From positions 1-64,000 of the forward strand of contig NZ_LZHW01000013.1 in assembly GCF_001667265.1 (NCBI RefSeq): 64,000 nucleotides of DNA, read 5' to 3'. Shown piece by piece: positions 36,589 through 45,977 of the stretch (the stretch's first letter is position 1; each line of letters starts with the position of its first letter). The notes under the pieces were generated by a model, which searched no databases, was not told the origin of the DNA, and was given only the letters and a program-made list of their open reading frames with translations. This DNA comes from Mycobacterium sp. ACS4331. Its GTDB lineage: Bacteria; Actinomycetota; Actinomycetes; Mycobacteriales; Mycobacteriaceae. Position numbers and translations under genes: made by a program.

Positions 36589-38115
36589 TCAGTCCGCCAG
36601 CAGTGTCTCGCCGATGCCGCGGGCGTGGGCCAGCAGTGCGTCGCAGCGCGAGTCGGCCGCCGCACGCGCCGCCGCGACATCCTCTGCGGGCGGCAGCGCG
36701 ACCTCGACGTAGAACTTGAGTTTGGGCTCGGTGCCGGACGGGCGGACCACCATGCGCACACGTGCGCCATCGGCGGCGCCGGAGAACACCAGGGCGTCGG
36801 TGCGCCCGCTGCCCCGAATCTGCGCCAGATCCGTGCAGTCGACCGCGATTCCGGTCAGGGTGGCCGGCGCAGTGCCACGCAGCCTGCGCATCGCGTCTGC
36901 GGCGTCATCGACCCGCAGCGACAGCGCTGAGGTGACGTGCACGCCGTGGCGACGTGCGAGACGATCCAATTCGTCGAGTAGGGAACGGTTTTGGGTCTTG
37001 AGCTCCGAGACCATGGCACAGGCCCGCACCGCGGCGCTGATGCCGTCCTTGTCGCGCACCGCCTCCGGGTCGACGCAGTGCCCGATGGCCTCCTCGTAGG
37101 CGTACACCAGGTGCCGGCCCGGCAGGCCGCTGTCGGCGCGGGCCAGCCACTTGAAGCCGGTCAGGGTCTCGACGTGGGTGGCGCCGTGCTCCGCCGCGAT
37201 CGCCGCCAGCAGGCGGGAGGACACCACGGTGGAGGCGACGACGCCCGACCTCGCCCCCTCGGCGCCGAGGGCGGACAGGATGTGATCGCCGAGCAGCCAA
37301 CCGGTCTCGTCGCCGGAGAGCATGCGCCAACCGTCGGCCGTCGGCACCCCGAGTGCGCAGCGGTCGGCGTCGGGGTCGAGCGCGATCGCCAGATCGGCGC
37401 CGACGGCTTCGGCCAGTGCCAGCAGCGCATCGCAGGCGCCGGGTTCCTCGGGGTTGGGAAACGCCACCGTCGGGAAGTCGGGGTCCGGATTGAACTGCTC
37501 GCTGACGAGGTGGACGTCGTCGAAGCCCGCTCGGTGCAGTGCGGCGAGCGCGGTGCCGCCGCCCACGCCGTGCAGGGCCGTCAGTGCGATGCGAACGCCG
37601 CCATGGTGCGTGGCCACGGACGCGGCCCGTGCGATGTAGTGCTCGACGAGTTCGGTGTCGGCGGGACCGACCTCGGCCCGGGGGATGTCGGCGACCGGCG
37701 GTGCGACGCCGATCGCGGCCTCGATCTCGCGGTCGGTGGGCGACACGATCTGAATGCCGCCGTCGAAGTAGACCTTGTAGCCGTTGTCGGTGCCCGGATT
37801 GTGTGACGCGGTGATCTGTACGCCGCAGGCCGCGCCCAGTCGGCGCACCGCGAATGCCAGCACCGGCGTGGGCAGCGGGTCGGGCAGCAGCACGGTCGAG
37901 AACCCCTGCGCGGCGAACACTTCGGCGGTGGCGAGGGCGAACTCCGCGGAGTGGTGCCGCGCGTCGCGGCCGACCACGACCGTCGAGCCGCCCAGGCAGC
38001 GGTCCGCGAGCACCTTCGCCACGGCCCAGGTCGCCGTCGTGACGGTCGCGACATTCATCCCGTCCGGGCCCGGCCGCATGGGCCCGCGCAGGCCCGCGGT
38101 GCCGAAGGTCAGCAT
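36589..38115 (-). CDS. pmmB: Phosphomannomutase/phosphoglucomutase PmmB, N-terminally short
   Basis: A 508-residue alpha-D-phosphohexomutase of the Rv3308 type, interconverting hexose- or pentose-1- and -6/5-phosphates. The phosphoserine is Ser104 in TASHNP and the metal loop is DPDADR (247-252). GDETGWLLGDH and RPSGTEPKLKFYVE complete the four domains. Compared with relatives it begins directly at MLTFGTAGLRG and lacks about 30 N-terminal residues. The frame continues upstream as TIRP, similar to the family, then becomes unrelated with no start codon. The truncation coincides with an AbrB fragment next door; activity may or may not be retained. Confidence 0.9.
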   Translation of the reverse strand: MLTFGTAGLRGPMRPGPDGMNVATVTTATWAVAKVLADRCLGGSTVVVGRDARHHSAEFALATAEVFAAQGFSTVLLPDPLPTPVLAFAVRRLGAACGVQITASHNPGTDNGYKVYFDGGIQIVSPTDREIEAAIGVAPPVADIPRAEVGPADTELVEHYIARAASVATHHGGVRIALTALHGVGGGTALAALHRAGFDDVHLVSEQFNPDPDFPTVAFPNPEEPGACDALLALAEAVGADLAIALDPDADRCALGVPTADGWRMLSGDETGWLLGDHILSALGAEGARSGVVASTVVSSRLLAAIAAEHGATHVETLTGFKWLARADSGLPGRHLVYAYEEAIGHCVDPEAVRDKDGISAAVRACAMVSELKTQNRSLLDELDRLARRHGVHVTSALSLRVDDAADAMRRLRGTAPATLTGIAVDCTDLAQIRGSGRTDALVFSGAADGARVRMVVRPSGTEPKLKFYVEVALPPAEDVAAARAAADSRCDALLAHARGIGETLLAD

Positions 38116-38195
38116 GGGCCTGATTGTGCCTTCTCGGCGTCGGCGAGTCTGCGCAGGATCGGCGCCACCAGCATCAACAGGTCCGTCTCGAGGAG

Positions 38196-38777
38196 TTGAC
38201 GGCGTCGGCCTGGTACCTCAGCGTCGCGCTCGTCGTCGTCATCGCCGCCGTCGGCATCGCGCTGGGCCGGGTGGCCCGGATACCGGGTTCGGGTCTGCTG
38301 GTGCCCATGGCCATCACCGTGACGCTCGAACTCGCGGGGTGGTCGCTGGGCCTGGCGGTGCCGGTCGTCCTCGTTCAGGTCTCCTACGCCGTCATCGGAT
38401 GGCAGGCGGGTCTGGCCTTCACGCGGCGGTCCCTGCTGGCGATCGGCCGCGCGCTGCCGCTGGCGGTGGGCTTGATCGTGGCGCTGACGGTCGCGACGGC
38501 GGGACTGGGCGTGCTGTTGGCGCACGTCACGGGCATGTCGGCGCTGGAGGGCTATCTGGCGACCAGTCCGGGCGGCGTGTATGCGGTGCTGGCCACGGCG
38601 GTCGAGACCGGTTCGAACGTGACGTTCATCGTCGCGGCCCAGGTGCTGCGGATCCTGGTGATGCTGTTCGCGGCCCCGGCCCTCGCGCGCGGCATCGTCG
38701 CTCTGCAGCGGCGGTTGACGACTCAGAGCCGGGAGATCACCGCGGCCAGCAGGGATCCCATCGCGGTCGCGGACTGA
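38196..38777 (+). CDS. AbrB-family membrane protein, C-terminal half only
   Basis: A frame of about 190 residues with five or six membrane helices. It matches the second repeat of AbrB-family (ammonia-monooxygenase-like) membrane proteins, notably [41 protein letters not shown] and [15 protein letters not shown]. Full members are about 350 residues, so the first half is missing. No good start exists: TTG at 38196 directly abuts GAGGAG, and the frame is open back to 38124. The last 18 residues run antisense into deoD, so the natural stop may be lost too. Probably a non-functional remnant. Confidence 0.5.
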   Translation: MTASAWYLSVALVVVIAAVGIALGRVARIPGSGLLVPMAITVTLELAGWSLGLAVPVVLVQVSYAVIGWQAGLAFTRRSLLAIGRALPLAVGLIVALTVATAGLGVLLAHVTGMSALEGYLATSPGGVYAVLATAVETGSNVTFIVAAQVLRILVMLFAAPALARGIVALQRRLTTQSREITAASRDPIAVAD

Positions 38778-39517
38778 CGGCCCGCCTCAAGCACCTCGGC
38801 GTGCGACAGCGGTTCGCCCGTCATCCCCGCGGCGAGGTTGGTCACCAGGGAGAACGCCAGCACCTCGGCTCCCGCGGCACGCGCCGCGATCGTCTCGTGC
38901 ACCGTCGACATGCCGACGAGATCGGCACCGAGGGTGCGCAGCATCCTGATCTCGGCGGGCGTCTCGTAGTGCGGGCCCGGCAGCCCGGCGTAGACGCCCT
39001 CGGCGAGCGCGGGATCGAAGTCACGGGCCACCTGCCGCAGCCTGGGCGAGTAGGCGTCGACGAGGTCGACGAACTCGGCGCCCACCAGCGGCGACCGCGC
39101 GGTCAGGTTCAGGTGGTCGCTGATCAGCACGGGTTGGCCCACGGTGTACTCGCTGCGCAGGCCGCCCGCGGCGTTGGTCAGCACGACGGTGCCGACCCCG
39201 GCCGCGCAGGCCGTGCGGATCGGGTGCACGACATGACGCAGGTCGTGGCCCTCGTAGGCGTGGATGCGACCGAGAAACACCAGCACGCGCCTGGGGCCCA
39301 CCTGGACCGACAGCACCGTCCCGCGGTGTCCCTGGGCGCTGGGCGGGGTGAAACCGGGCAGATCGGCCATCGGCACCTCGGCGTCGGCCGGACCCAGCGC
39401 CGCGGCGGCGGGAGCCCATCCCGAGCCCAGCACGACAGCGACATCATGGCGCGCCACCCCGGTGCGATCGGCGATGGCGGACGCGGCGTGAGCGGCCAGC
39501 GCCGCCGGGCTTGTCAC
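38723..39517 (-). CDS. deoD: Purine nucleoside phosphorylase
   Basis: A 264-residue trimeric-type purine nucleoside phosphorylase (Rv3307-like), splitting inosine or guanosine with phosphate. Evidence includes [31 protein letters not shown] and [32 protein letters not shown], which hold the phosphate and base contacts. The GTG at 39517 has TAGCCT 8 bases upstream. It completes the salvage set with cdd, deoA, add and upp. Its 3' end overlaps the AbrB fragment by 55 bp. Confidence 0.95.
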   Translation of the reverse strand: MTSPAALAAHAASAIADRTGVARHDVAVVLGSGWAPAAAALGPADAEVPMADLPGFTPPSAQGHRGTVLSVQVGPRRVLVFLGRIHAYEGHDLRHVVHPIRTACAAGVGTVVLTNAAGGLRSEYTVGQPVLISDHLNLTARSPLVGAEFVDLVDAYSPRLRQVARDFDPALAEGVYAGLPGPHYETPAEIRMLRTLGADLVGMSTVHETIAARAAGAEVLAFSLVTNLAAGMTGEPLSHAEVLEAGRQSATAMGSLLAAVISRL

Positions 39518-39579
39518 AGACGGTGAGGCTACCGGTTGGCGGTGCGAACCTCGGCAGCTGACGGTGAGATACTGCAGGG

Positions 39580-40767
39580 ATGGCCGGTGTGTCGCACTCC
39601 TCGTACGCGGACGGCGTCGAGCACACCGTGACGCGGGTCCGCGGTGACCTCATCGAGCTCTCGCACTCCATCCACGCCGAGCCGGAACTGGCGTTCCACG
39701 AGCACCGCAGCTGCGCAAAGACGCAGGCCCTGGTCGCCGAGCGCGGTTTCGAGGTGGCGACCGTCCCGGGCCTGGACACCGCCTTCCGGGCGTCGTTCGG
39801 CAGCGGCGACCTCGTGGTCGGGGTGTGTGCCGAGTACGACGCCCTGCCCGAGCTCGGGCACGCGTGCGGCCACAACGTCATCGCGGCCTCGGCGGTCGGT
39901 GCCGCACTGGCCCTGGCCGAGGTGGCCGACGCGCTGAATCTGACGGTGGTGCTGCTCGGCACCCCGGCCGAGGAGGCCGGGGGCGGCAAGGTCCTGATGA
40001 TGGAGGCGGGCGCGTTCGACGGCCTCGCGGCGGCCGTCATGATCCACCCTGGACCCGTCGACATCGCCGCCGCGCGATCCCTGGCGCTCTCGGAGGTCAA
40101 CGTCAGCTACACCGGCCGGGAGGCGCACGCCGCTGTGGCCCCGTTCCTCGGGGTCAACGCCGCCGACGCCGTGACGGTCGCGCAGGTCGCGATCGGACTG
40201 CTGCGTCAGCATCTGCTTCCGGGCCAGATGATGCACGGCATCGTCACCGACGGTGGACAGGCGCCCAATGTGGTGCCCCGGCATGCGTCGATGCGATACA
40301 CCATGCGCGCCAACGACACTGGGGCGCTGCGTGCTCTGGAGGAGAAGATGGCGGGTTGTTTCGCCTCCGGCGCCGTGGCGACCGGGTGTCAGCACAGCGT
40401 GGAGTCGGTGTCACCGATCTATCAGGAGTTGACGCCGGACCCCTGGCTGTCCGAGACGTTCCGGGCCGAGATGCTGCGCCTGGGCCGGACACCGGTGCCC
40501 GTCGAACTGGAGGCCGCGCTGCCCCTGGGCAGCACGGACATGGGCAACGTCACGCAACTGCTGCCCGGCATCCATCCGGTGGTGGGAGTCGAGGCCAACG
40601 GTGCCTCGGTCCATCAGCCCGGGTTCGCTGAAGCGGCCGCGGGCCCGGCCGGTGACGCCGCGGTCGTCGATGGCGCGATCATGTTGGCGCGCACGGTCGT
40701 CGCACTCGCCGAGACACCGTCCGAGCGGGATCGGGTTGCGGATCTGGCCGAACGGCGGGCGTCATGA
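39580..40767 (+). CDS. amiB1: M20-family amidohydrolase AmiB1
   Basis: A 395-residue metal-dependent amidohydrolase of the peptidase M20 (PepV/ACY1-like) family. Metal-site motifs are ELGHACGHN and [12 protein letters not shown], and a dimerisation domain lies around residues 190-300. It resembles M. tuberculosis Rv3306c. Such enzymes cleave N-acyl amino acids or p-aminobenzoyl-glutamate-like compounds; the substrate here is unknown. Its stop overlaps the amiA1 start by 4 bp, so the two paralogues are co-expressed. Confidence 0.92.
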   Translation: MAGVSHSSYADGVEHTVTRVRGDLIELSHSIHAEPELAFHEHRSCAKTQALVAERGFEVATVPGLDTAFRASFGSGDLVVGVCAEYDALPELGHACGHNVIAASAVGAALALAEVADALNLTVVLLGTPAEEAGGGKVLMMEAGAFDGLAAAVMIHPGPVDIAAARSLALSEVNVSYTGREAHAAVAPFLGVNAADAVTVAQVAIGLLRQHLLPGQMMHGIVTDGGQAPNVVPRHASMRYTMRANDTGALRALEEKMAGCFASGAVATGCQHSVESVSPIYQELTPDPWLSETFRAEMLRLGRTPVPVELEAALPLGSTDMGNVTQLLPGIHPVVGVEANGASVHQPGFAEAAAGPAGDAAVVDGAIMLARTVVALAETPSERDRVADLAERRAS

Positions 40768-41933
40768 GCGTCGCCGACGTCGCCGAATCCTGGTTGGCCG
40801 CCAACTGCGATGACCTCGTGGAGTGGCGCAGGCACATTCATCGTTTTCCCGAGCTGGGCCGGCAGGAGTACGCCACCACGCAGTACGTCGCCGAGCGGCT
40901 GGCCGACGCGGGCCTCAACCCCAAGGTGTTGCCCGGCGGGACTGGGCTGACGTGTGACCTCGGGCCCGAGCATCGGCCACGCATCGCGCTGCGTGCCGAC
41001 ATGGATGCCCTGCCGATGGCCGAACGCACGGGAGCCGAGTACTCCTCGACGGTGCCCAACGTGGCGCACGCGTGCGGCCACGATGCGCACACCGCCATCC
41101 TGATGGGCACGGGGCTGGCGCTGGCCTCGGCCGCGGAACTGCCGGTGGGCGTTCGACTGCTGTTCCAGCCCGCCGAGGAGCTGATGCCGGGCGGCGCGAT
41201 CGACGCGATCGCCGCCGGTGCGCTCACCGGTGTGTCGAGAATCTTTGCGCTGCACTGCGATCCCCGGCTCGCGGTCGGCCGGGTCGCGATCAAACCGGGT
41301 CCCATCACCTCGGCCGCCGACTGGCTCGAGATCACGCTGCACTCCGCGGGCGGTCACACGTCGCGTCCGCACCTGACCGGGGATCTGGTGTATGGCCTGG
41401 GCACGCTCATCACCGGCCTGCCCGGCGTGCTGTCGCGCCGTGTCGACCCTCGTAACAGCACCGTGATGGTCTGGGGCGCCGTCAACGCCGGCGCCGCGGC
41501 CAACGCGATCCCGCAGACGGGCACGCTGGCCGGAACCGTCCGCACCGCGAGCCGCGAAACCTGGGTCGAGATGGAGAGTCTGGTCTCGGAGACGATTGCG
41601 GGGCTGCTGGCGCCGCTGGGCATCGAGCACTCTCTGCAGTACCGGCGCGGTGTCCCGCCTGTGGTCAACGAGGAGATCTCGACTCGGATCATGACGCACG
41701 CGATCGAGGCCGTCGGACCGGATGTGCTGGCCGACACCCGGCAGTCCGGCGGTGGCGAGGACTTCTCCTGGTACCTCGAGGAGATCCCGGGGGCGATGGC
41801 GCGCCTGGGTGTGTGGGGTGGACGTGGTCCCCAATTGGACCTGCATCAACCGACTTTCGACCTCGATGAACGTGCGCTGGCTGTGGGTGTGCGGGTGATG
41901 TCCAACATCGTGGAGCAGTGCGCGGCGTTCTAG
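40764..41933 (+). CDS. amiA1: M20-family amidohydrolase AmiA1
   Basis: A 389-residue paralogue of the upstream gene (Rv3305c-like), in the IAA-amino acid hydrolase/hippurate hydrolase group. ALRADMDALPMAE is followed by AHACGHDAHTAIL and FQPAEEL, which carry the metal ligands and catalytic Glu. SGGGEDFSWYLEEIPG near the end contributes another ligand region. It is translationally coupled to amiB1. It ends 4 bp inside the opposing aminotransferase gene, the first of the accessory sugar genes. Confidence 0.92.
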   Translation: MSVADVAESWLAANCDDLVEWRRHIHRFPELGRQEYATTQYVAERLADAGLNPKVLPGGTGLTCDLGPEHRPRIALRADMDALPMAERTGAEYSSTVPNVAHACGHDAHTAILMGTGLALASAAELPVGVRLLFQPAEELMPGGAIDAIAAGALTGVSRIFALHCDPRLAVGRVAIKPGPITSAADWLEITLHSAGGHTSRPHLTGDLVYGLGTLITGLPGVLSRRVDPRNSTVMVWGAVNAGAAANAIPQTGTLAGTVRTASRETWVEMESLVSETIAGLLAPLGIEHSLQYRRGVPPVVNEEISTRIMTHAIEAVGPDVLADTRQSGGGEDFSWYLEEIPGAMARLGVWGGRGPQLDLHQPTFDLDERALAVGVRVMSNIVEQCAAF

Positions 41934-43267
41934 AGCCGCCGGGGCGCGGCGCGCCGGCGGATCGCGGGTGCGACGGGCCGGCCGCGCAGCAGGCCGTCAG
42001 TGGTGCCCGCGTCCACCGCGCGACGGTAGACCGAGAACGCCGCTCGTGCAGCGTCGATGGTCACGCCGATGTCGGTCTCGGTGTGCGCGGCGGACACCAC
42101 GAACGACTGGCCGAGGACGCCGTGGGCGAGCATCTCCTGCAGGAACAGCGTGCGGTAGGCCTGCGACGGTGCGCCGTCGGCGTCGCGGGTGACGAACACC
42201 AGGCAGGACGGTCGGCCGACCGCGCAGACGTGGTCGGCGATTCCGAACTCGGCGGCCAGGGCGTTGAATCCGGTCGCCAATCGCGTTCCGGCGGACTCCA
42301 TTCGAGCCACCGGGTCCTCGGTGCGGTAGGCGTGCACGACGGCGCGGAACGCGGCCAGTGACGCGGTCTCCGGGCCGTGCGTGGTGGACAGCAGGAACAC
42401 CCGGTCTCGATCGGTGGCCAGACCGCCGAGTTCCATCAGGTCCCGACGCCCCGCCAGCGCGGAGATCGGGAAGCCGTTGCCCATCGCCTTCCCCCAGCAC
42501 GACAGGTCCGGCGTGACGCCGTAGACGCCCTGCGCGCCGTGCGGCGACCAGCGGAACCCCGTGATCATCTCGTCGAAGATCAGCACCACGCCATGGCGAC
42601 CGCACAGTTCCCGCACCCCCTCGAGGAAGCCGGGCTCGGGCTCGGCCAGCGCGGTGGCCGCCTCCATGATGACCGCGGCCACCGAGTTGGGATGCGCGCA
42701 GAGCAGTTCCGCCAGTGAATTGAGGTTGTTGAACTCGAACCGCAGGGAGCCGGTGCCGGTGGATTCGGGGATCCCGGCGTTCATCTCCGTGGTGCCGATG
42801 AACCAGTCGTCGACCGAGAAGAACGGTTGCGCGCAGATCGCGATCCTGTCGCGTCCCGTCGCGGCCCGTGCCAACCGCACGGCCGCGGTGGTGACGTCGG
42901 ATCCGTTCTTGGCGAACTTGACCATGTCGGCGCCGGGCACCAGATCGATGAAGTCCTGTGCGGCATGGACTTCGACCTCAGTGGGCCGGGAGAAGTTCAT
43001 GCCCCCCGCCATCGCCGCGGCGGCCGCGTCCACCACCGGCGCATAGCCGTGTCCGAGCACCACCGAGCGGAGTCCCGCGCCGTACTCGATGTACTCGTTG
43101 CCGTCGACGTCCCACACGCGGGCCCCGGCACCGCGGACCAGGATCGGTGCCATGTCCTCGGGATACTGGTCGGAGCCGCGGGCATAGGTGTGCGCGCCGC
43201 CGGGCACCAGGCGGTGCAGGCGATCCTGCAGTCTGTTGGAGATCGCGAACGACCGGGCGGTGTTCAT
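41930..43267 (-). CDS. Class III aminotransferase, glutamate-1-semialdehyde mutase type
   Basis: A 445-residue PLP enzyme resembling glutamate-1-semialdehyde aminomutase (VPGGAHTYARGSDQYPEDM, FAKNGSDVTTAAVRLARAATG, IFDEMITGFR, then CWGKAMGNGFPISALAGRR with the Schiff-base lysine). It is unlikely to be hemL itself because it sits in a nucleotide-sugar gene block and diverges in the substrate loop. Relatives in such blocks transaminate a keto-sugar or small keto acid. Its start overlaps the preceding methyltransferase-like gene by 4 bp. The C-terminus is a basic Arg-rich tail. Confidence 0.85.
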   Translation of the reverse strand: MNTARSFAISNRLQDRLHRLVPGGAHTYARGSDQYPEDMAPILVRGAGARVWDVDGNEYIEYGAGLRSVVLGHGYAPVVDAAAAAMAGGMNFSRPTEVEVHAAQDFIDLVPGADMVKFAKNGSDVTTAAVRLARAATGRDRIAICAQPFFSVDDWFIGTTEMNAGIPESTGTGSLRFEFNNLNSLAELLCAHPNSVAAVIMEAATALAEPEPGFLEGVRELCGRHGVVLIFDEMITGFRWSPHGAQGVYGVTPDLSCWGKAMGNGFPISALAGRRDLMELGGLATDRDRVFLLSTTHGPETASLAAFRAVVHAYRTEDPVARMESAGTRLATGFNALAAEFGIADHVCAVGRPSCLVFVTRDADGAPSQAYRTLFLQEMLAHGVLGQSFVVSAAHTETDIGVTIDAARAAFSVYRRAVDAGTTDGLLRGRPVAPAIRRRAAPRRL

Positions 43268-44382
43268 GGCTGACCGCCCGCGGTGATGCGCAGATCGCCG
43301 ATGTCGCTGTGCCAGCGGCCGGTCAGCTGCGGGTGCTGCGCGTCAACCTCGGCCAGCATGTCGGGCACCGTCAGGTAGACGTGGTCGGGGGCGCGGGCCA
43401 CCAGTTCGGCGGGGGAGATGATCGGGATGTCCGTGCCCGGCATCCGACGCCCCTGTTTGGCCGGTGCCGCGTCGGCGACCGCGGCCAGCAGTGTGGAGTC
43501 GAGGCCGGCCCGGCTGAACAGTGATACGGCACGGGAGGCGGCGCCGTAGGCCAGTACCGTTCTCCCGCTGCGTGACTCCTCCTGAAGCCAGGTGCGCAGG
43601 GTGGTGACCTGCTCGTCGGCGCTGGCCTGCAGTGGACTGAACGCCGAGGGTTCGGTGACGCCGAGCGCGGATTCGGCGGCCAGGGTGCGCCGCACCGTGG
43701 CGTCCGGTCGGCGCGATCCGCGCGACGCCGCGATCAGCTGCGTCCCGCCGTAGAGATCGAAATCCCATGCGGTGTGCACATGCAGGCCCACCGACGCCAG
43801 CAGCGGGGTCAGGGCGGTCAGCGAGTAGTAGGCGAAGTGCCCGTGCCGCAGCGCATTCCACTGTCGTTGGCCCAGGATCGCGGTGATCGACTGGTACTGC
43901 AGCAGCAGCACGCCGTCGGCTGCCATGGATGCGGCACGCTCGAGGAATGCCGCCTGCTGATCGGGTTCGTGCATGATGCCGAAAGAGTCGAGCACCACGT
44001 CGGCCGCGCCGCGCGAAGGCCCGCTGAGGGCGGTGAAACCCCGTTGCGCGAGCAGCGGCAGCCACGTGCCGCCGTGCGGGCTGCCGAACTCGATGACGGT
44101 GCGGCCGCGCAGCCACCCCGACTCCTGCGCGAGGCCGACGGCCGCCTCGGCCTGATCGCGCAGCGCCTGCGGCTCCACGCCGCGTGGTTCGTCGGGGACC
44201 GTGTCGTCGTCGGCCAGCTGAGCCAGCCCGCACCGCAGGCACAGGTCCATCGCCAGGGCGTGGCGCGCCTCGTCGGCCCCGACGGGCGCGTCGGCGCAGG
44301 GGAAGTGGTCGGCTGCGGGAACGCGGCCGAGGTCGAGGACCCGGGCCAATCGCGGGTCCTGGCATGCACGGCAGGAGTTCAT
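43264..44382 (-). CDS. TylCIII-type methyltransferase-like protein with degenerate SAM motif
   Basis: A 372-residue protein with the three-part layout of NDP-hexose C-methyltransferases. The N-terminal zinc-binding domain (CRACQDPRL and CLRCGLAQL, residues 4-52) is followed by a methyltransferase domain (about 90-240) and a C-terminal domain with VLAYGAASRAVSLFSRAG. The SAM motif is abnormal: VIEFGSPHGGTWL replaces the usual E-x-A-x-N-D-G-x-L. It may bind SAM poorly or have another role. Its ATG is only 14 bases from the divergent 3,5-epimerase-like gene. Confidence 0.83.
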   Translation of the reverse strand: MNSCRACQDPRLARVLDLGRVPAADHFPCADAPVGADEARHALAMDLCLRCGLAQLADDDTVPDEPRGVEPQALRDQAEAAVGLAQESGWLRGRTVIEFGSPHGGTWLPLLAQRGFTALSGPSRGAADVVLDSFGIMHEPDQQAAFLERAASMAADGVLLLQYQSITAILGQRQWNALRHGHFAYYSLTALTPLLASVGLHVHTAWDFDLYGGTQLIAASRGSRRPDATVRRTLAAESALGVTEPSAFSPLQASADEQVTTLRTWLQEESRSGRTVLAYGAASRAVSLFSRAGLDSTLLAAVADAAPAKQGRRMPGTDIPIISPAELVARAPDHVYLTVPDMLAEVDAQHPQLTGRWHSDIGDLRITAGGQP

Positions 44383-44396
44383 GACAGCATGGCCTG

Positions 44397-44951
44397 GTGC
44401 GCATCGAGAACACCGAACTCGCCGACGTTCTTCTGCTGGTGCCGCAGCCCTTTCGCGATGACCGAGGCCTGTTCACGCGCACGTTCGACGCCGAGATCTT
44501 CGACGCACACCTGGGCCGCCCGGGATTCTCCGCGACGTTCGTGCAGGATTCGCAGTCGCGGTCGGTGCGCGGTGTGGTGCGGGGACTGCACGGCCGACGC
44601 GGTCGCGGCGAGGCCAAACTCGTGCGGTGCGCGCACGGCGCGGTGCACGATGTGCTCATCGACGCGCGGCGGGATTCGCCCACCTTCGGCCGCAGTCAGG
44701 CTTTTCTGCTCGACGACAACGACTTTCGCCATCTGTACGTTCCTCCGGGGTTTCTGCACGGCTTCCAGTCGCTGACCGCCACCGCCGACGTCTGTTACCG
44801 CATCGACCGCCCGCATGATCCGGCCGAGGACATCGCCGTCGGCTATGACGACCCTGACCTCGCGATCGCCTGGCCCCTTGAGGTGTCGGTGATCTCGGCC
44901 CGTGATGCCGCCGGGGGCAGCTGGGCCGAACTGCTCACGCATCTGTCCTGA
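44397..44951 (+). CDS. dTDP-4-dehydrorhamnose 3,5-epimerase-family protein (RmlC-like)
   Basis: A 184-residue cupin of the RmlC/RfbC family. QSRSVRGVVRGLHGRRG contains the catalytic-type histidine, KLVRCAHGAVHDVLIDARRDSPTFG is the core, and YVPPGFLHGFQSL carries the second conserved histidine. It would epimerise C3 and/or C5 of a nucleotide 4-keto-sugar. It starts with GTG and is the only plus-strand gene of the sugar block. Its tail overlaps the convergent epimerase gene by 17 bp. No promoter is evident in the 14 bases before it. Confidence 0.88.
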   Translation: MRIENTELADVLLLVPQPFRDDRGLFTRTFDAEIFDAHLGRPGFSATFVQDSQSRSVRGVVRGLHGRRGRGEAKLVRCAHGAVHDVLIDARRDSPTFGRSQAFLLDDNDFRHLYVPPGFLHGFQSLTATADVCYRIDRPHDPAEDIAVGYDDPDLAIAWPLEVSVISARDAAGGSWAELLTHLS

Positions 44952-45963
44952 CCCGCCGCAGGGAGTCGTCCACGGAGCCGTCGGCGCGCAACGCCGACAG
45001 GCGCGACAGCCTGGTGAAGGTGTTGGCGAAGCCGTCTTCGGTCAGGCCGGCGTCGAGATAGTTCCGGTAGAGCTCGGCGGCGCCGTCGGGGACCGACCAT
45101 TGCGCGCGGTAGCCGAGCGTCGACCGGATCGCGGAGAAGTCCACGCGGTACGAGCGGGGATCCGCACCCGACTCGCCGGTGATCACCAGCCGCGAGCCGG
45201 GCACCACGTCGACCACGGCCTGCGCGATCTCGGCGACGGTGACGTTGTTGGCCTCGGTGCCCACGTTGAACGCCGCGCAGTGCACCGACTCCGTGGGTGC
45301 CTGAAGTGCGGTCAGGAACGCCTCGGCGATGTCGCGGGCGTGCACCAGGGGACGCCAGGGGGTGCCGTCGGAGAGCACGCGGACCTCACCGGTCAGCACC
45401 GCGTAGGCGGTGAGGTTGTTGAGCACGATGTCCGCGCGCAGGCGGGGGGAGAAGCCGAACGCCGTCGCGTTGCGCAGCAGCACCGGGGAGAACCCGCTGT
45501 CGGCCATGCCGATCAGGTCGTCCTCCACGCGGACCTTGCTCTCGGCGTACGGCGTCAGCGGACGCAGCGGCGCCGCCTCGGTCACCAGATCCGCACCCGC
45601 GGCGCCGTACACCGAACACGTTGAGGCGTACAGGAACCGCCGCACCCCGGCCGCCTTGGCGAGCAGACCGAGACGGGTCGAGGCGTGATGGTTGATGTCG
45701 TAGGTGATCTGCGGCGCCAGCGCCCCGAGCGGATCGTTGGACAGTGCGGCCAGGTGGACGACGGCGTCGAATCCGGCCAGGTGCTCGACGGTGACGTCAC
45801 GAAGGTCCACCGGGATGGTCGGGGGATCCGCGGGTGCCGGGCCCAGGATGCAGTCGGCGAACAGGCCGGAGTCCAGGCCGGTCACGTCGTGGCCCGCGGC
45901 GGTGAGCACGGGCACCATGACGGTGCCCAGGTATCCCTGATGGCCGGTGACCAGTACTCGCAT
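44935..45963 (-). CDS. NAD-dependent sugar epimerase/dehydratase
   Basis: A 342-residue extended short-chain dehydrogenase. The NAD-binding GHQGYLGTVMVP replaces the usual GxTGxxG at residues 7-13. STCSVYG with the catalytic Ser, and YAESK with Tyr and Lys, are intact. RPLVHARDIAEAF is typical of nucleotide-sugar epimerases and reductases. ATG at 45963 has GAAGAGG upstream, 14 bases after the deacetylase gene. The exact reaction (4-epimerase, 4-reductase or dehydratase) is not resolved. Confidence 0.88.
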   Translation of the reverse strand: MRVLVTGHQGYLGTVMVPVLTAAGHDVTGLDSGLFADCILGPAPADPPTIPVDLRDVTVEHLAGFDAVVHLAALSNDPLGALAPQITYDINHHASTRLGLLAKAAGVRRFLYASTCSVYGAAGADLVTEAAPLRPLTPYAESKVRVEDDLIGMADSGFSPVLLRNATAFGFSPRLRADIVLNNLTAYAVLTGEVRVLSDGTPWRPLVHARDIAEAFLTALQAPTESVHCAAFNVGTEANNVTVAEIAQAVVDVVPGSRLVITGESGADPRSYRVDFSAIRSTLGYRAQWSVPDGAAELYRNYLDAGLTEDGFANTFTRLSRLSALRADGSVDDSLRRVRTDA

Positions 45964-45977
45964 GCGTGCTGCCTCTT

